Shown here: positions 7,597-17,828 of the stretch, one piece after another
Position numbering within the stretch: position 1 is the first letter of the stretch
How the letters are laid out: each line of letters starts with the position of its first letter
Made by a program: the position numbers and the translations under genes
Notes under the pieces: generated by a model
What the model was told of the DNA's origin: nothing
Database searches by the model: none
What the model saw: only the letters and a program-made list of their open reading frames with translations
Origin: DATBGS01 sp036557885
GTDB lineage: Bacteria; Chloroflexota; Ktedonobacteria; Ktedonobacterales; DATBGS01
NCBI GenBank assembly: GCA_036557885.1
Contig: DATBGS010000084.1
Location: 17,855 to 81,854 of the forward strand
Length of the DNA stretch: 64,000 nt
Reading direction: 5' to 3'

Positions 7597-8010
7597 GTGC
7601 GCAAGGCATCTGTTGTTACCTGGCTACGATTAGCGCGGGTCTTCCAAAAGATAGACCACGCCTCGGCAGAGCATCTGCGCGCCTGGGGGCTGAGTGTGGC
7701 GCAGTTTGATGTACTGGCGCATGTTGGCACCACTGAAGGGCTGACCCAGCAAGAGCTGGCAGATTCGTTGCTCGTCACCAAGGGCAACATCTGTCAATTG
7801 CTTGACCGTCTGGAGCACAGCGGCCTGATTGAGCGGCGCCAGGAGAGGCGCACCAAACGGCTTTTTCTCACACAGGCCGGACAGAAGCTCTTTGACGACG
7901 TGGTTCCCGCCCAGGAACGCATGATAGCCAGCCTCTTTTCCACGCTCGCGCCAGAGGAAGAGCGGGCGCTTCTGGCGGCGCTGCGCAGACTCGACCACAC
8001 GCTTCAATAA
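7597..8010 (+). CDS. MarR-family transcriptional regulator
   Basis: The protein has about 137 residues with a winged-helix domain. The recognition region is LTQQELADSLLVTKGNICQLLDRLEHSGLIERR followed by the wing with RRTKRLFLTQAG. Flanking helices form the dimer interface. The GTG at 7597 was chosen because GGAGG (7583-7587) lies 9 nt upstream. An ATG at 7564 in the same frame is close to the expected transcription start and would add 11 Arg-rich residues from a leaderless mRNA. The gene probably represses itself through the palindrome at 7544-7557. No co-transcribed target gene is present, because a terminator follows at once. Confidence 0.88.
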   Translation: MRKASVVTWLRLARVFQKIDHASAEHLRAWGLSVAQFDVLAHVGTTEGLTQQELADSLLVTKGNICQLLDRLEHSGLIERRQERRTKRLFLTQAGQKLFDDVVPAQERMIASLFSTLAPEEERALLAALRRLDHTLQ

Positions 8011-8011
8011 A

Positions 8012-8047
8012 GCCAGGGGCGGTTGCGCGTGCGCAACCGCCCCTGGC
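8012..8047. terminator. Bidirectional terminator between marR and the anti-sigma gene
   Basis: A 17-bp perfect stem (GCCAGGGGCGGTTGCGC and its complement) with a 2-nt loop lies between two converging genes. On the plus strand it is followed by GCTCTTTT, which fits a rho-independent terminator for marR. On the minus strand the T-tract is weaker. Confidence 0.8.
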
Positions 8048-8084
8048 GCTCTTTTGCGTGGTCACATTGCTCTGTCGAATTGCG

Positions 8085-9932
8085 CTACGGCACCGCCGTC
8101 CACACCAGCGCAGTTACCCCGGCGGCATCATCCACCTGATGGATGGCACTCCCATCGGGGGTGCTCACCTGGATGTTCTTTGCGCCCGCAAAAGCCACGC
8201 GCGCTCCATCGGGCGACCAGCCAAGCGCCGTTGGACTCCCCTGGCTGGTGAGCGGCGTGATCTTGCCACCAATCGCCGCGCTGAAGACCTGCCCACCGGC
8301 AACGTATAAGACCTGTGTGGCATCGGGCGACCAGGTTGGCAGAGGCGCGAGCGCCACATCATCGGCAATCTTCACCTGGCCCCGCACCGGAGTCCAGACC
8401 CAGAGATCGCCAGTGCCCGCGCTCTCGCCAGCCACCACGTAGAGGGCGCTGGAGCCATCGGGCGACCAGTGTACCGCTGTCATCTGCCCGGATGCCAGGC
8501 CATTCACCAGCGAGCCATCGGCATGCACGGAGCGCAAGCCAATGCCGTTTTGCGCCACCAGCCACGCGCCAGTCTCGCCAGCCTGCGGATTATAATCTAC
8601 GGCGCTAAAGGTTGAGCCAGGAAGAGTCAGCCGCGCCAGGTGCGGCGCCTGCTGGAAGCGATACGACCACAAGCTCTTGACCGGCCCGCTGTCTGGCGCC
8701 CCGGCGCTCCAGGTGAGTATCGGGTTCTGCGTGTCGCTGGTCCAGAACAAGCCGCGCACCACATCGCCCGCGTCACCTTGCGGCGAGGCACGATCTACCA
8801 CCTTTTGCAGAGATTGGGCGGCCAGGTTCGCATCCCAGATGCTCGTCGCGCCCTGCGCGGCCAGCACATAGGCAAGCTGCGCGCCATCAGAGGACCACGC
8901 GGGCATTTCTGGCAGCGCTCCGGCGGTTGGTGCTCCACTCACCGCGCGGGCTGCTGAACTTTCCACATTCACCACCCACAAGGCTGCGCCGGTGCCAGCA
9001 TGGTCAGCGACAAACGCCAACTGTCGGGCATCCGGCGACCAGGCCAGCCCCGACAGCACCGCCTGCCCTTCAGCGCTTTGCCAGAAGGCGGGCAAGCTCA
9101 CGCCTGTGGGAACCAGCGTTGCCAGCGTCGTATCACGCGCATCATCGGTCTGGATGCTGTGCAGGGTGCCGGTTTTCAAGTCAATATAGGCCAGGTGATG
9201 CACCCCATCCGGGCCAGCCATCGGAGCAACCACCCACCCAGGGGCAACCGTCACTGTGGTGGCCGTGAGGGGTTTACGCATCTGCGGCCCCTGTTCCGGT
9301 GCGCTCCAGAGGCGGCCATCATGCAAATACACCACCCGATTTCCGGCGGATAACGGGCCAACCACCGGCTCCGAGACACTAAACGTAGGGACAGCCGCCT
9401 GCGGCGGACTGGTGCCAAGCCATGTTTTTATCCCTAGCGCCGAGCCAAGCACCAGCACCAGCACCGCTGCTGCCACTGCCATTCGCAGGGCCAGCCGCTG
9501 CCAATCTATCTGTCTGGGGGCACGCCGCGCGCCAACAACAGGAGCGCCATGACCATTGCTGCTTGCTTTGGTCTGTTGCCCATCGGGACGAAGCACCACC
9601 AACTGCGGATGATGCCCGTTGGTGCTGGGCAGTTCTTCAGCCAGCGCTGAGCGTTCATCCTGGGCAGTTGGCATCTCCGCCTCATCTGCCGGATGCCCTT
9701 GCAGGCTGATCTCGCGCGTCAGTTCCAGAAATTCCGGTGAAGAAAATATGCGCGTGTGCAGGGAGGCTGGGGGTTCCACTCTGGGCAGCAGCAAGACAAG
9801 TTGATCAACCTCAAGGTCAGCGCGACAGGATGTACAACGGTCCAGGTGCTCCTCTACCTCCGCACGGGTGGAAGAGGGGAGCTCATTGCGCGCATAGGCG
9901 CCGAGCAGTGCTCCAGCCCGATTGCAGTTCAT
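8085..9932 (-). CDS. Anti-sigma factor with zinc finger, one TM segment and a beta-propeller domain
   Basis: The 615-residue protein begins with a zf-HC2-type anti-sigma domain (Cys3, then His29, Cys33 and Cys36 in HLDRCTSC). A low-complexity linker follows, then one membrane segment (about 150-172, LALRMAVAAAVLVLVLGSALG). The extracytoplasmic C-terminal part of about 430 residues has repeated LAWSPDARQLAFVAD-like blades (WSPDG or WSSDG at least six times), a TolB/WD40-like propeller. It sits 144 bp downstream of an ECF sigma gene in the same direction, so it probably holds that sigma factor at the membrane and releases it on an outside signal. The ATG at 9932 with GGAAGGA 10 nt upstream was preferred to the TTG three codons earlier. 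Confidence 0.8.
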   Translation of the reverse strand: MNCNRAGALLGAYARNELPSSTRAEVEEHLDRCTSCRADLEVDQLVLLLPRVEPPASLHTRIFSSPEFLELTREISLQGHPADEAEMPTAQDERSALAEELPSTNGHHPQLVVLRPDGQQTKASSNGHGAPVVGARRAPRQIDWQRLALRMAVAAAVLVLVLGSALGIKTWLGTSPPQAAVPTFSVSEPVVGPLSAGNRVVYLHDGRLWSAPEQGPQMRKPLTATTVTVAPGWVVAPMAGPDGVHHLAYIDLKTGTLHSIQTDDARDTTLATLVPTGVSLPAFWQSAEGQAVLSGLAWSPDARQLAFVADHAGTGAALWVVNVESSAARAVSGAPTAGALPEMPAWSSDGAQLAYVLAAQGATSIWDANLAAQSLQKVVDRASPQGDAGDVVRGLFWTSDTQNPILTWSAGAPDSGPVKSLWSYRFQQAPHLARLTLPGSTFSAVDYNPQAGETGAWLVAQNGIGLRSVHADGSLVNGLASGQMTAVHWSPDGSSALYVVAGESAGTGDLWVWTPVRGQVKIADDVALAPLPTWSPDATQVLYVAGGQVFSAAIGGKITPLTSQGSPTALGWSPDGARVAFAGAKNIQVSTPDGSAIHQVDDAAGVTALVWTAVP

Positions 9933-9965
9933 AAGCAGCAAATCCTTCCCGTCTGCGTAGAAAAC

Positions 9966-10002
9966 CGCCCTCCCTTGCCTGCTACCTTCAGGTTGGAGGG
10001 CG
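9966..10002 (-). terminator. Hairpin between the sigma and anti-sigma genes
   Basis: CGCCCTCC and GGAGGGCG are separated by 21 nt; the stem is followed on the minus strand by GTTTTCT. It may attenuate transcription so that less anti-sigma than sigma mRNA is made, or vice versa by processing. The loop is long, so confidence is low. Confidence 0.4.
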
Positions 10003-10076
10003 TTTCCCTGGCAAGGGTGTTGTGGTTCTCGCGTGCATTGCTGGCAGGCACGCCTGCCAGCGAACAGCGACGGCCA

Positions 10077-10655
10077 TCAGGCTGGCTCAACACCAGCCCC
10101 CGGAGGAACCCGGTGGGATGCCGTCCGCGCCATTGTGCCTTGCTCCAGTGCCCGGAAGTGCTCGCGGAACGACTGCCGCGCACGAGAGAGATACATCTTG
10201 ACACCGCTCTCAGCAATCTTCAACGTCTGGGCGATCTCGCCATAGGAAAACCCTTCCTGCGTATACAGCAATAAGGCGGCTCGATACTGGGGGGGCATGC
10301 GTTTCAGCGCACCTCGCACCAGTTCGGCGGTCCCAATTGTCTCCTGTGGGTCAGCGCTTTCCACATCGGCAGGCTCGTGGTCCAAATCCTGCCAGGGAAG
10401 CCAGGCAATCAGTTTCCGCCGCCGGAGCGCGTCATAGGCTGTATTTGTGGCGATGCGATAGAGCCAGGCAGAAAGCTTCAGGTTAGCATCCATCTTTGGC
10501 AAAGCTTTAAACGCCTTGAGGAAGGTATCCTGAGTTAAATCGTCTGCCTGTTCACGGTTTCCGACCAGATGATAGATATAGTTGTAAATCGGTGTCTTAA
10601 ATTCTTCGTAGATACGCTCGAAGGACCATGTGGTCTCCGATTCCACCCTGGTCAT
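10077..10655 (-). CDS. ECF sigma factor (RNA polymerase sigma-70 family)
   Basis: The 192-residue protein has region 2 (FKTPIYNYIYHLVGNREQADDLTQDTFLKAF, then LSAWLYRIATNTAYD) for -10 recognition and core binding. Region 4 (RMPPQYRAALLLYTQEGFSYGEIAQTLKIAESGVKMYLSRARQ) carries the HTH for -35 recognition. No region 3 is present, as expected for ECF factors. The C-terminal 25 residues after the HTH are disordered. The ATG at 10655 is preceded by GAAGGGG. The membrane anti-sigma gene follows in the same direction. Confidence 0.9.
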   Translation of the reverse strand: MTRVESETTWSFERIYEEFKTPIYNYIYHLVGNREQADDLTQDTFLKAFKALPKMDANLKLSAWLYRIATNTAYDALRRRKLIAWLPWQDLDHEPADVESADPQETIGTAELVRGALKRMPPQYRAALLLYTQEGFSYGEIAQTLKIAESGVKMYLSRARQSFREHFRALEQGTMARTASHRVPPGAGVEPA

Positions 10656-10935
10656 ACGACTGCGCCCCTTCAGAAGATGCTAGATAAGAGCAATACACTC
10701 CGTCCAGCTATCAGCAGGCGCGCAGGCATACTGCGGCAGTCCTTCTGATTGTGAGACGGACAACACAGAAGTGGGTAACAATAAATCCGGCGATAACATG
10801 CCAGGGACAATTCCTTGACGCAAGAAATCGTAGCATATGGTCGAGTCATCACCAAGGAAAACAGATGTTTTTAGGACTAAAGTCCCGCAACGAAGAAAAG
10901 GGCAGTTCGTCTGGGGAGAGAGAGCGATTCGACGC
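10656..10935. other. Upstream region of the ECF sigma gene
   Basis: These 280 bp separate the sigma gene (minus) from the mtnA riboswitch promoter (plus). I see no gene or clear motif. The sigma gene promoter should lie here. Confidence 0.35.
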
Positions 10936-10964
10936 TTGTGTTTTTGCCTCCAATGTGGTATTCT
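10936..10964 (+). promoter_or_regulatory. Promoter of the SAM-recycling operon
   Basis: A -35 TTGTGT (10936-10941) and a -10 TATTCT (10959-10964) are 17 bp apart. Transcription would start near 10971, about 35 nt before the riboswitch aptamer. Confidence 0.55.
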
Positions 10965-11005
10965 GGCGGCGACAAGACGACAATCAAATAATCCTTGCGC
11001 AGAAT

Positions 11006-11137
11006 CACACATCAAGACGGGTGGAGGGAACGGCCCTGTGAAGCCCGGCAACCAGCGCTCACGCACAGTCTGTGTTCAGGCGGTCTGGTGCTAATTCCGG
11101 CAGCCACAAGCATCTGCTGCTGGCTGGAAGATGTGCG
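11006..11137 (+). ncRNA. SAM-I (S-box) riboswitch aptamer
   Basis: The conserved S-box segments occur in order: ATCAAGACGGGTGGAGGGAA, CGGCCCTGTGAAGCCCGGCAA and GGTGCTAATTCCGGCAGC. The closing stem P1 pairs CACACATC (11006-11013) with GATGTGCG (11130-11137). A terminator hairpin follows at 11165-11195. The arrangement is the usual one in which bound S-adenosylmethionine stabilises P1 and allows the terminator to form, switching the downstream genes off when SAM is plentiful. The next gene, mtnA, belongs to methionine salvage, as expected. Confidence 0.95.
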
Positions 11138-11164
11138 AGTTGGGCGCGCTGAACATACCAGCGT

Positions 11165-11195
11165 CACTTCTCGCCGATGGAGAAGTGTTTTTTTT
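11165..11195 (+). terminator. Terminator of the SAM riboswitch expression platform
   Basis: An 8-bp stem (CACTTCTC/GAGAAGTG) with a 7-nt loop is followed by eight T residues. It ends 23 bp before the mtnA start codon, so it controls read-through into the operon. Confidence 0.9.
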
Positions 11196-11218
11196 AGGAG
11201 TGAGTAGTTCAGGAACGC

Positions 11219-12325
11219 ATGCAGACACAACCGTTTCAAGCCCTCTGGTGGGAAGCCGACAGCGCCTCGGAGCGCGGCGTTTTGCGCCTGCTGGACCAAT
11301 CGCGCCTGCCAGATGAGGTGAAGGTGCTCACCTGCCACAACGAGCACGAAGTCGCCGAGGCCATTCGCGCCCTGAAGGTGCGCGGCGCGCCTGCCATTGG
11401 TGTGGCGGCGGGCTATGGCGTGGTGCTGGGGATGCTGGGTGCTGCGCCAGAAGACCTGGAAACGGCTGAGGCCGCGCTTGCTCGCCTGGATGCAGTGGCC
11501 GATTTGCTGCGCCGCACCCGCCCAACGGCGGTCAACCTGCCCTGGGCGCTGGAGCGCATGCGCCAGGCCGGGCGCGCGGCTCTGGCCGAGGGCGTCGCAC
11601 CTGCTGTGCTTTCTTCTCGCTTGCTGAGCGAGGCGCATGCCATTTTTGCGGAAGATGTTGCGGCCTGCCAGCGTATGGGAGCGTACGGGGCGGGGCTGAT
11701 TCAGGACGGCGATACCGTGCTGACGCATTGTAACACAGGCGCGCTGGCAACCGCCGGGCGCGGGACAGCGCTGGCGGCTATCACTATCGCGCATGAGCAG
11801 GGCAAGCGGCTGCATGTCTTTGTGGATGAAACGCGGCCCATGCTCCAGGGCGCCCGGCTGACGGCCTGGGAGCTACAGCAGGCTGGCATCCCACTCACCT
11901 TGATTTCCGATAATATGGCCGCGCATTTCATGCGCGCCGCTGGCATCAAGGGCGTATTTGTGGGCGCAGATCGGGTGGCGGCCAACGGAGATGTCGCCAA
12001 CAAGATTGGCACCTACGGCCTGGCGATTCTGGCGCGCGAACATGGCATTCCTTTTTATGTGGTGGCGCCCCGCTCCACGATTGATCTGTCGCTGGCCTCT
12101 GGCGAGCAGATTGTGATCGAGCAGCGCCAGCCAGAGGAAGTGACGCATATGCGCGGCGTGCGCGTCGCCCCGCAGGGCGTGCCCGTTGGCAATCCTGCTT
12201 TTGATGTCACGCCGCATCGCTATATCAGCGCGATTGTGACCGATTGCGGCATTGCCTATCCACCGTTTGCAGCATCGCTGGCACAACTGCTCGCAGGAAA
12301 CCCGGAAACGAGACATGTATTATAA
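11219..12325 (+). CDS. mtnA: S-methyl-5-thioribose-1-phosphate isomerase
   Basis: The 368-residue enzyme converts 5-methylthioribose 1-phosphate to 5-methylthioribulose 1-phosphate in the methionine salvage pathway. It belongs to the eIF2B-like family. Visible motifs are VRGAPAIGVAAGYG (54-67), HCNTGALAT with the catalytic Cys171, LISDNMAAHFM (228-238) and GADRVAANGDVANKIGTY (249-266) with catalytic Asp251. The length is normal. It is the first gene after the SAM riboswitch. No MTA phosphorylase, mtnB, mtnC or mtnD is in the window, so the substrate source and the later steps must be encoded elsewhere or replaced. Confidence 0.95.
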   Translation: MQTQPFQALWWEADSASERGVLRLLDQSRLPDEVKVLTCHNEHEVAEAIRALKVRGAPAIGVAAGYGVVLGMLGAAPEDLETAEAALARLDAVADLLRRTRPTAVNLPWALERMRQAGRAALAEGVAPAVLSSRLLSEAHAIFAEDVAACQRMGAYGAGLIQDGDTVLTHCNTGALATAGRGTALAAITIAHEQGKRLHVFVDETRPMLQGARLTAWELQQAGIPLTLISDNMAAHFMRAAGIKGVFVGADRVAANGDVANKIGTYGLAILAREHGIPFYVVAPRSTIDLSLASGEQIVIEQRQPEEVTHMRGVRVAPQGVPVGNPAFDVTPHRYISAIVTDCGIAYPPFAASLAQLLAGNPETRHVL

Positions 12326-12350
12326 GCACGCTTGATCTGACGAGGCAGAG

Positions 12351-12962
12351 ATGCAACCAGAACTCCAGGACGCAATTACCCACTATGTCGAAGAGATGCT
12401 TGGCTCCGAAGGGCTGATGTATGTCAGCAAGGTCGTTGCCAACTGCAAAATGCTGGCGGTGGAGCACCCCACCGTTGACGTGGACGCGCTGGTGATGGCG
12501 GCTTATCTGCATGATATTTCCACCGGCGTCTACGGCAAGCAGGACCATCACCGCCGCTCCGCAGAGATGGCTATCTCTTTCTTAAGCGACTGGGATGTCC
12601 ACGTGGACACGCTGGCCCGCGTGCGCGCCGCCATTCTGGTACACAGCTTTGTGGCGCCGCCAGAAGAACGCGACCGCGTTCCCCTGGAAGGGCAGATTCT
12701 CTACGACGCGGATAAAATTGGGCGGCTGGGCGGGCTGGCAATTGTCACCGCGCTAATCGAATTGGGCGCCAAATATCCAGACCGCACCTTCTCGGATGAA
12801 ACGCTCTCCACCGTGCTGCATCATGTCGAAGAACGCTATGTGGAATTGTTTCAATCGCTCTATACCACCAACGCCAAAGAACTCTGCCGCGAAAAGTTTG
12901 GGCGCACCCTGGCCTTTCTGGACGGCGTGCTGGAGCAACTGACCGGCAGTTCTGAGGTATGA
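12351..12962 (+). CDS. HD-domain phosphohydrolase
   Basis: The 203-residue protein has the HD metal-binding signature: a His in the first helix region, AAYLHDIS (HD pair near residues 48-49), a His-His pair in KQDHHRRS, HSF near 103 and LYDADKIGRLGG with the last Asp. Such enzymes hydrolyse phosphate from nucleotides or small metabolites. It lies 25 bp after mtnA and 39 bp before a PfkB kinase in the riboswitch-controlled operon, so its substrate may be a nucleoside phosphate connected with SAM by-products. That link is inferred from position only. Confidence 0.8.
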   Translation: MQPELQDAITHYVEEMLGSEGLMYVSKVVANCKMLAVEHPTVDVDALVMAAYLHDISTGVYGKQDHHRRSAEMAISFLSDWDVHVDTLARVRAAILVHSFVAPPEERDRVPLEGQILYDADKIGRLGGLAIVTALIELGAKYPDRTFSDETLSTVLHHVEERYVELFQSLYTTNAKELCREKFGRTLAFLDGVLEQLTGSSEV

Positions 12963-13001
12963 AGCATGTTTGACTACTTGATGAAAGGTAGTAGTTTATA
13001 G

Positions 13002-13940
13002 ATGTCCATTCTTGTTGTTGGCTCCGTTGGCATTGACCTGCTGGAAACGCCCTTTGGCCGCGCAGAAGATGTGCTGGGCGGGGCGGCCTCCCATTTTTCT
13101 GCCGCTGCCTCGTTTTACGACACGGTGCAGATGATCGCCGTCGTGGGCGACGACTTCCCCCAGGAGCATCTCGACTTTTTCCAGCGCCGGGGCATTGATA
13201 CCACCGGCCTCCAGGTGGTGCCGGGGCAGACCTTTCGCTGGGGCGGGCGCTATCACCTGGACATGAACACCCGCGACACGCTCTATACGGAACTGGGGGT
13301 CTTTGCCGATTTTCATCCCGTCGTTCCAGAGAGCTTTCGCAGCGCCCCCGTGCTCTTTCTGGCAAACATCCACCCCTCATTGCAAAATGAGGTGCTGGAG
13401 CACGCCAGCGGCGCGCGTCTGCGCGTGTTGGATAGCATGAACTACTGGATCAGCAGCACCCGCCCGGAACTCGATCAGGTGATCAGCAAAGTAGATGTGC
13501 TGCTGATGTCTGAGGAGGAGGCGCGGCAGTATACGGGTGTGCCAGGGTTGGTCACGGCAGCGCACAAGATATTGACGCTTGGCCCGCGCATGGTGGTGAT
13601 TAAGCAGGGTTCCTATGGCGCGCTCTTGTTTGAGAAAGCGGGGGGCTTTTTTGCCGCGCCCGCCTATCCGCTGGAAGATGTGCGCGACCCAACGGGCGCG
13701 GGCGATGCCTTTGCCGGTGGCTTTATCGGCTATCTGGCGCGCACGATGCAGACGCGCGCACTCACGCTGGCCGATTTTAAGCGCGCGCTGGTACATGGCA
13801 ACATCATGGGGTCGTTTCACTGCGAAGATTTTAGCCTGCACCGGCTGCATAGCCTGACCCAGGACGAAATTGCCGCGCGTTACCACGAGTTTTTGAGCTT
13901 TACACACTTTGATCCTGATTGGGCGAATGGGAACACATGA
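13002..13940 (+). CDS. PfkB-family sugar or nucleoside kinase
   Basis: The 312-residue ribokinase-fold protein starts ILVVGSVGIDLLETPFG, has the Gly-Gly motif VLGGAASHFSAAAS (24-37) and ends with the ATP site and catalytic base DPTGAGDAFAGGFIGYL (229-245, Asp235). The family phosphorylates sugars or nucleosides such as adenosine. Placed between mtnA and ahcY, it could be an adenosine kinase that removes the adenosine made by AhcY, or a kinase for methylthioribose, which would feed MtnA directly. The usual methylthioribose kinase MtnK is of another fold. Specificity cannot be read from the sequence. Its stop overlaps the next start by 4 nt. Confidence 0.85.
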   Translation: MSILVVGSVGIDLLETPFGRAEDVLGGAASHFSAAASFYDTVQMIAVVGDDFPQEHLDFFQRRGIDTTGLQVVPGQTFRWGGRYHLDMNTRDTLYTELGVFADFHPVVPESFRSAPVLFLANIHPSLQNEVLEHASGARLRVLDSMNYWISSTRPELDQVISKVDVLLMSEEEARQYTGVPGLVTAAHKILTLGPRMVVIKQGSYGALLFEKAGGFFAAPAYPLEDVRDPTGAGDAFAGGFIGYLARTMQTRALTLADFKRALVHGNIMGSFHCEDFSLHRLHSLTQDEIAARYHEFLSFTHFDPDWANGNT

Positions 13941-14782
13941 CCACGACCGTTGCCGCCTATAGCGTGCGCCAGACCAGCAACAAAAGCGAGATCGCGGACT
14001 TTCTCAACCGTGATCGCCTCTACGCCGGATATGCCCTGTGCGACCTGGATGAAGGGTATTTTGGGGCATGCCGCTGGTTTCTGGTCAGCGATACAGAGGG
14101 CGAGCCATCCGGGCTGGCGATGGAGTTTGGGCAGCTTTCGCCGGTAGTGCTCTTCTTGATGGGCGAGCCAGAGGCGGCCTGCGCGCCGCTGCACAGCGCT
14201 CTGACGCCCATCTCTATTCAGATTACCGCGCAGCGGGAACATCTGGCAGCGCTGCGCAGGCGTTACCGGCTGCATCAGATGCGCGAGATGCTGCGCATGG
14301 CAGTGCGCAAAGAGGAGTTTCGCCCGGCCAGCCAGCACGAACTTGCCGAGCGGCTGACGGAGCGCGACCTGCCAGAACTGAACCGGATTTATCGCATGGC
14401 GGCGGGCAGCGCCTTTGCGCCCTACCAGTTTCGGCAAGGAATCTTCTACGGCGTCAAGGTGCAGGGGCGACTGGTGGCGACAGCCGGAACGCATATTCTT
14501 TCGGAAGCGCAGCGCATCGTCGCAGTGGGCAATGTCTTTACCCATCCGCATTTTCGCGGGCACGGCTACGCGCAGGCCACCACAAGCGCTGTCACCGCCG
14601 AGGCACTGCGGCGCTTTGGCCCCGACCAGGCAGGCCAGCCAGAGGCGATAGCGATTCTGAACGTGCGGGCAGATAACCCATCGGCTATACAGGTCTATAG
14701 GAAGTTGGGCTACCGCGAGGCATGCCGCTTTTATGAAGCCTATGGCGGGCGGCGCTGGTTCTCGCGGCTGTGGGTGCACTAG
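13937..14782 (+). CDS. GNAT-family N-acetyltransferase
   Basis: The 281-residue protein has an N-terminal half of unknown fold and a C-terminal GNAT domain. The acetyl-CoA loop is VGNVFTHPHFRGHGYAQ (about 192-208), followed by ILNVRADNPSAIQVYRKLGY, the standard strand-helix of the family. The ATG at 13937 overlaps the PfkB stop as ATGA, which supports it over an ATG six codons earlier. The acceptor substrate is unknown. A terminator follows, so this is the last gene of the riboswitch-led transcript. Confidence 0.82.
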   Translation: MTTTVAAYSVRQTSNKSEIADFLNRDRLYAGYALCDLDEGYFGACRWFLVSDTEGEPSGLAMEFGQLSPVVLFLMGEPEAACAPLHSALTPISIQITAQREHLAALRRRYRLHQMREMLRMAVRKEEFRPASQHELAERLTERDLPELNRIYRMAAGSAFAPYQFRQGIFYGVKVQGRLVATAGTHILSEAQRIVAVGNVFTHPHFRGHGYAQATTSAVTAEALRRFGPDQAGQPEAIAILNVRADNPSAIQVYRKLGYREACRFYEAYGGRRWFSRLWVH

Positions 14783-14814
14783 CGACATGAAACTTTTTCT
14801 GGCTGCATGTGCTC

Positions 14815-14844
14815 TGTCTAACAGGCTGTTAGACAAGACTTTTT
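14815..14844 (+). terminator. Terminator after the GNAT gene
   Basis: An 8-bp stem (TGTCTAAC/GTTAGACA) with a 5-nt loop is followed by AGAC and five T residues. It separates the mtnA operon from ahcY. Confidence 0.7.
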
Positions 14845-14906
14845 CGACGCTGTTTCGTTAGAAGTAGCGGAAAGCAGCTATTTTGGATATGGAACTGACG
14901 AAATAA

Positions 14907-16208
<1,302 letters not shown>

Positions 16209-16230
16209 ACGTATATTGTCCCAAAGGCCA

Positions 16231-16249
16231 ACCCCTCGACGCGAGGGGT
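16231..16249. repeat. Hairpin between ahcY and metK
   Basis: ACCCCTCG and CGAGGGGT form an 8-bp stem with a 3-nt loop, 22 bp after the ahcY stop. No T-tract follows, so it is more likely a processing or stability element than a terminator. Confidence 0.45.
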
Positions 16250-16307
16250 CGGCGCCAGAATGACTTTGGTATGTGAGAACTCCGCGAGGGAGGGAGAGGA
16301 AAAACCA

Positions 16308-17570
<1,263 letters not shown>

Positions 17571-17624
17571 GCAGCAGACCAGCCACAACGGGTTTGGCGC
17601 CCCAAAGGTGCGCGCATTTTTCGG

Positions 17625-17654
17625 CAATTTCCTCCCTTCGAAGGGAGGAAATTG
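17625..17654. terminator. Perfect 30-bp palindrome after metK
   Basis: CAATTTCCTCCCTTC is followed directly by its exact complement with no spacer. It lies 54 bp downstream of metK, followed by TCGATTTCTC. It can fold into a strong hairpin that would end or protect the metK mRNA. A protein-binding role is also possible because the palindrome is perfect. Confidence 0.6.
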
Positions 17655-17703
17655 TCGATTTCTCTGCGGTGGTCAGCATCCAGCACCGTCTGCTCCTGCA
17701 TGC

Positions 17704-17732
17704 TTGACACGTAGACACCAAGATGCTACAGT
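17704..17732 (+). promoter_or_regulatory. Promoter of the first zinc-ribbon membrane protein
   Basis: A -35 TTGACA (17704-17709) and a -10 TACAGT (17727-17732) are 17 bp apart. Confidence 0.65.
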
Positions 17733-17828
17733 CGAATAGAACAGCTAAAAACGCGCAAGCTACTTTTAGAGCATCCTAACCAAACAAAGGAGGAAGTACC
17801 GCCGGATTCTTCCAGCGGTCAGCCTGTT

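Noticed and set aside
11006..11195. Ordinary attenuator or T-box
   Set aside because: The S-box consensus segments and P1 pairing identify a SAM-I riboswitch; no T-box TGGNACCGCG-type motif is present.
16209..16307. SAH or SAM riboswitch before metK
   Set aside because: Only one 8-bp stem is present and none of the conserved segments of the known SAM/SAH classes could be found.
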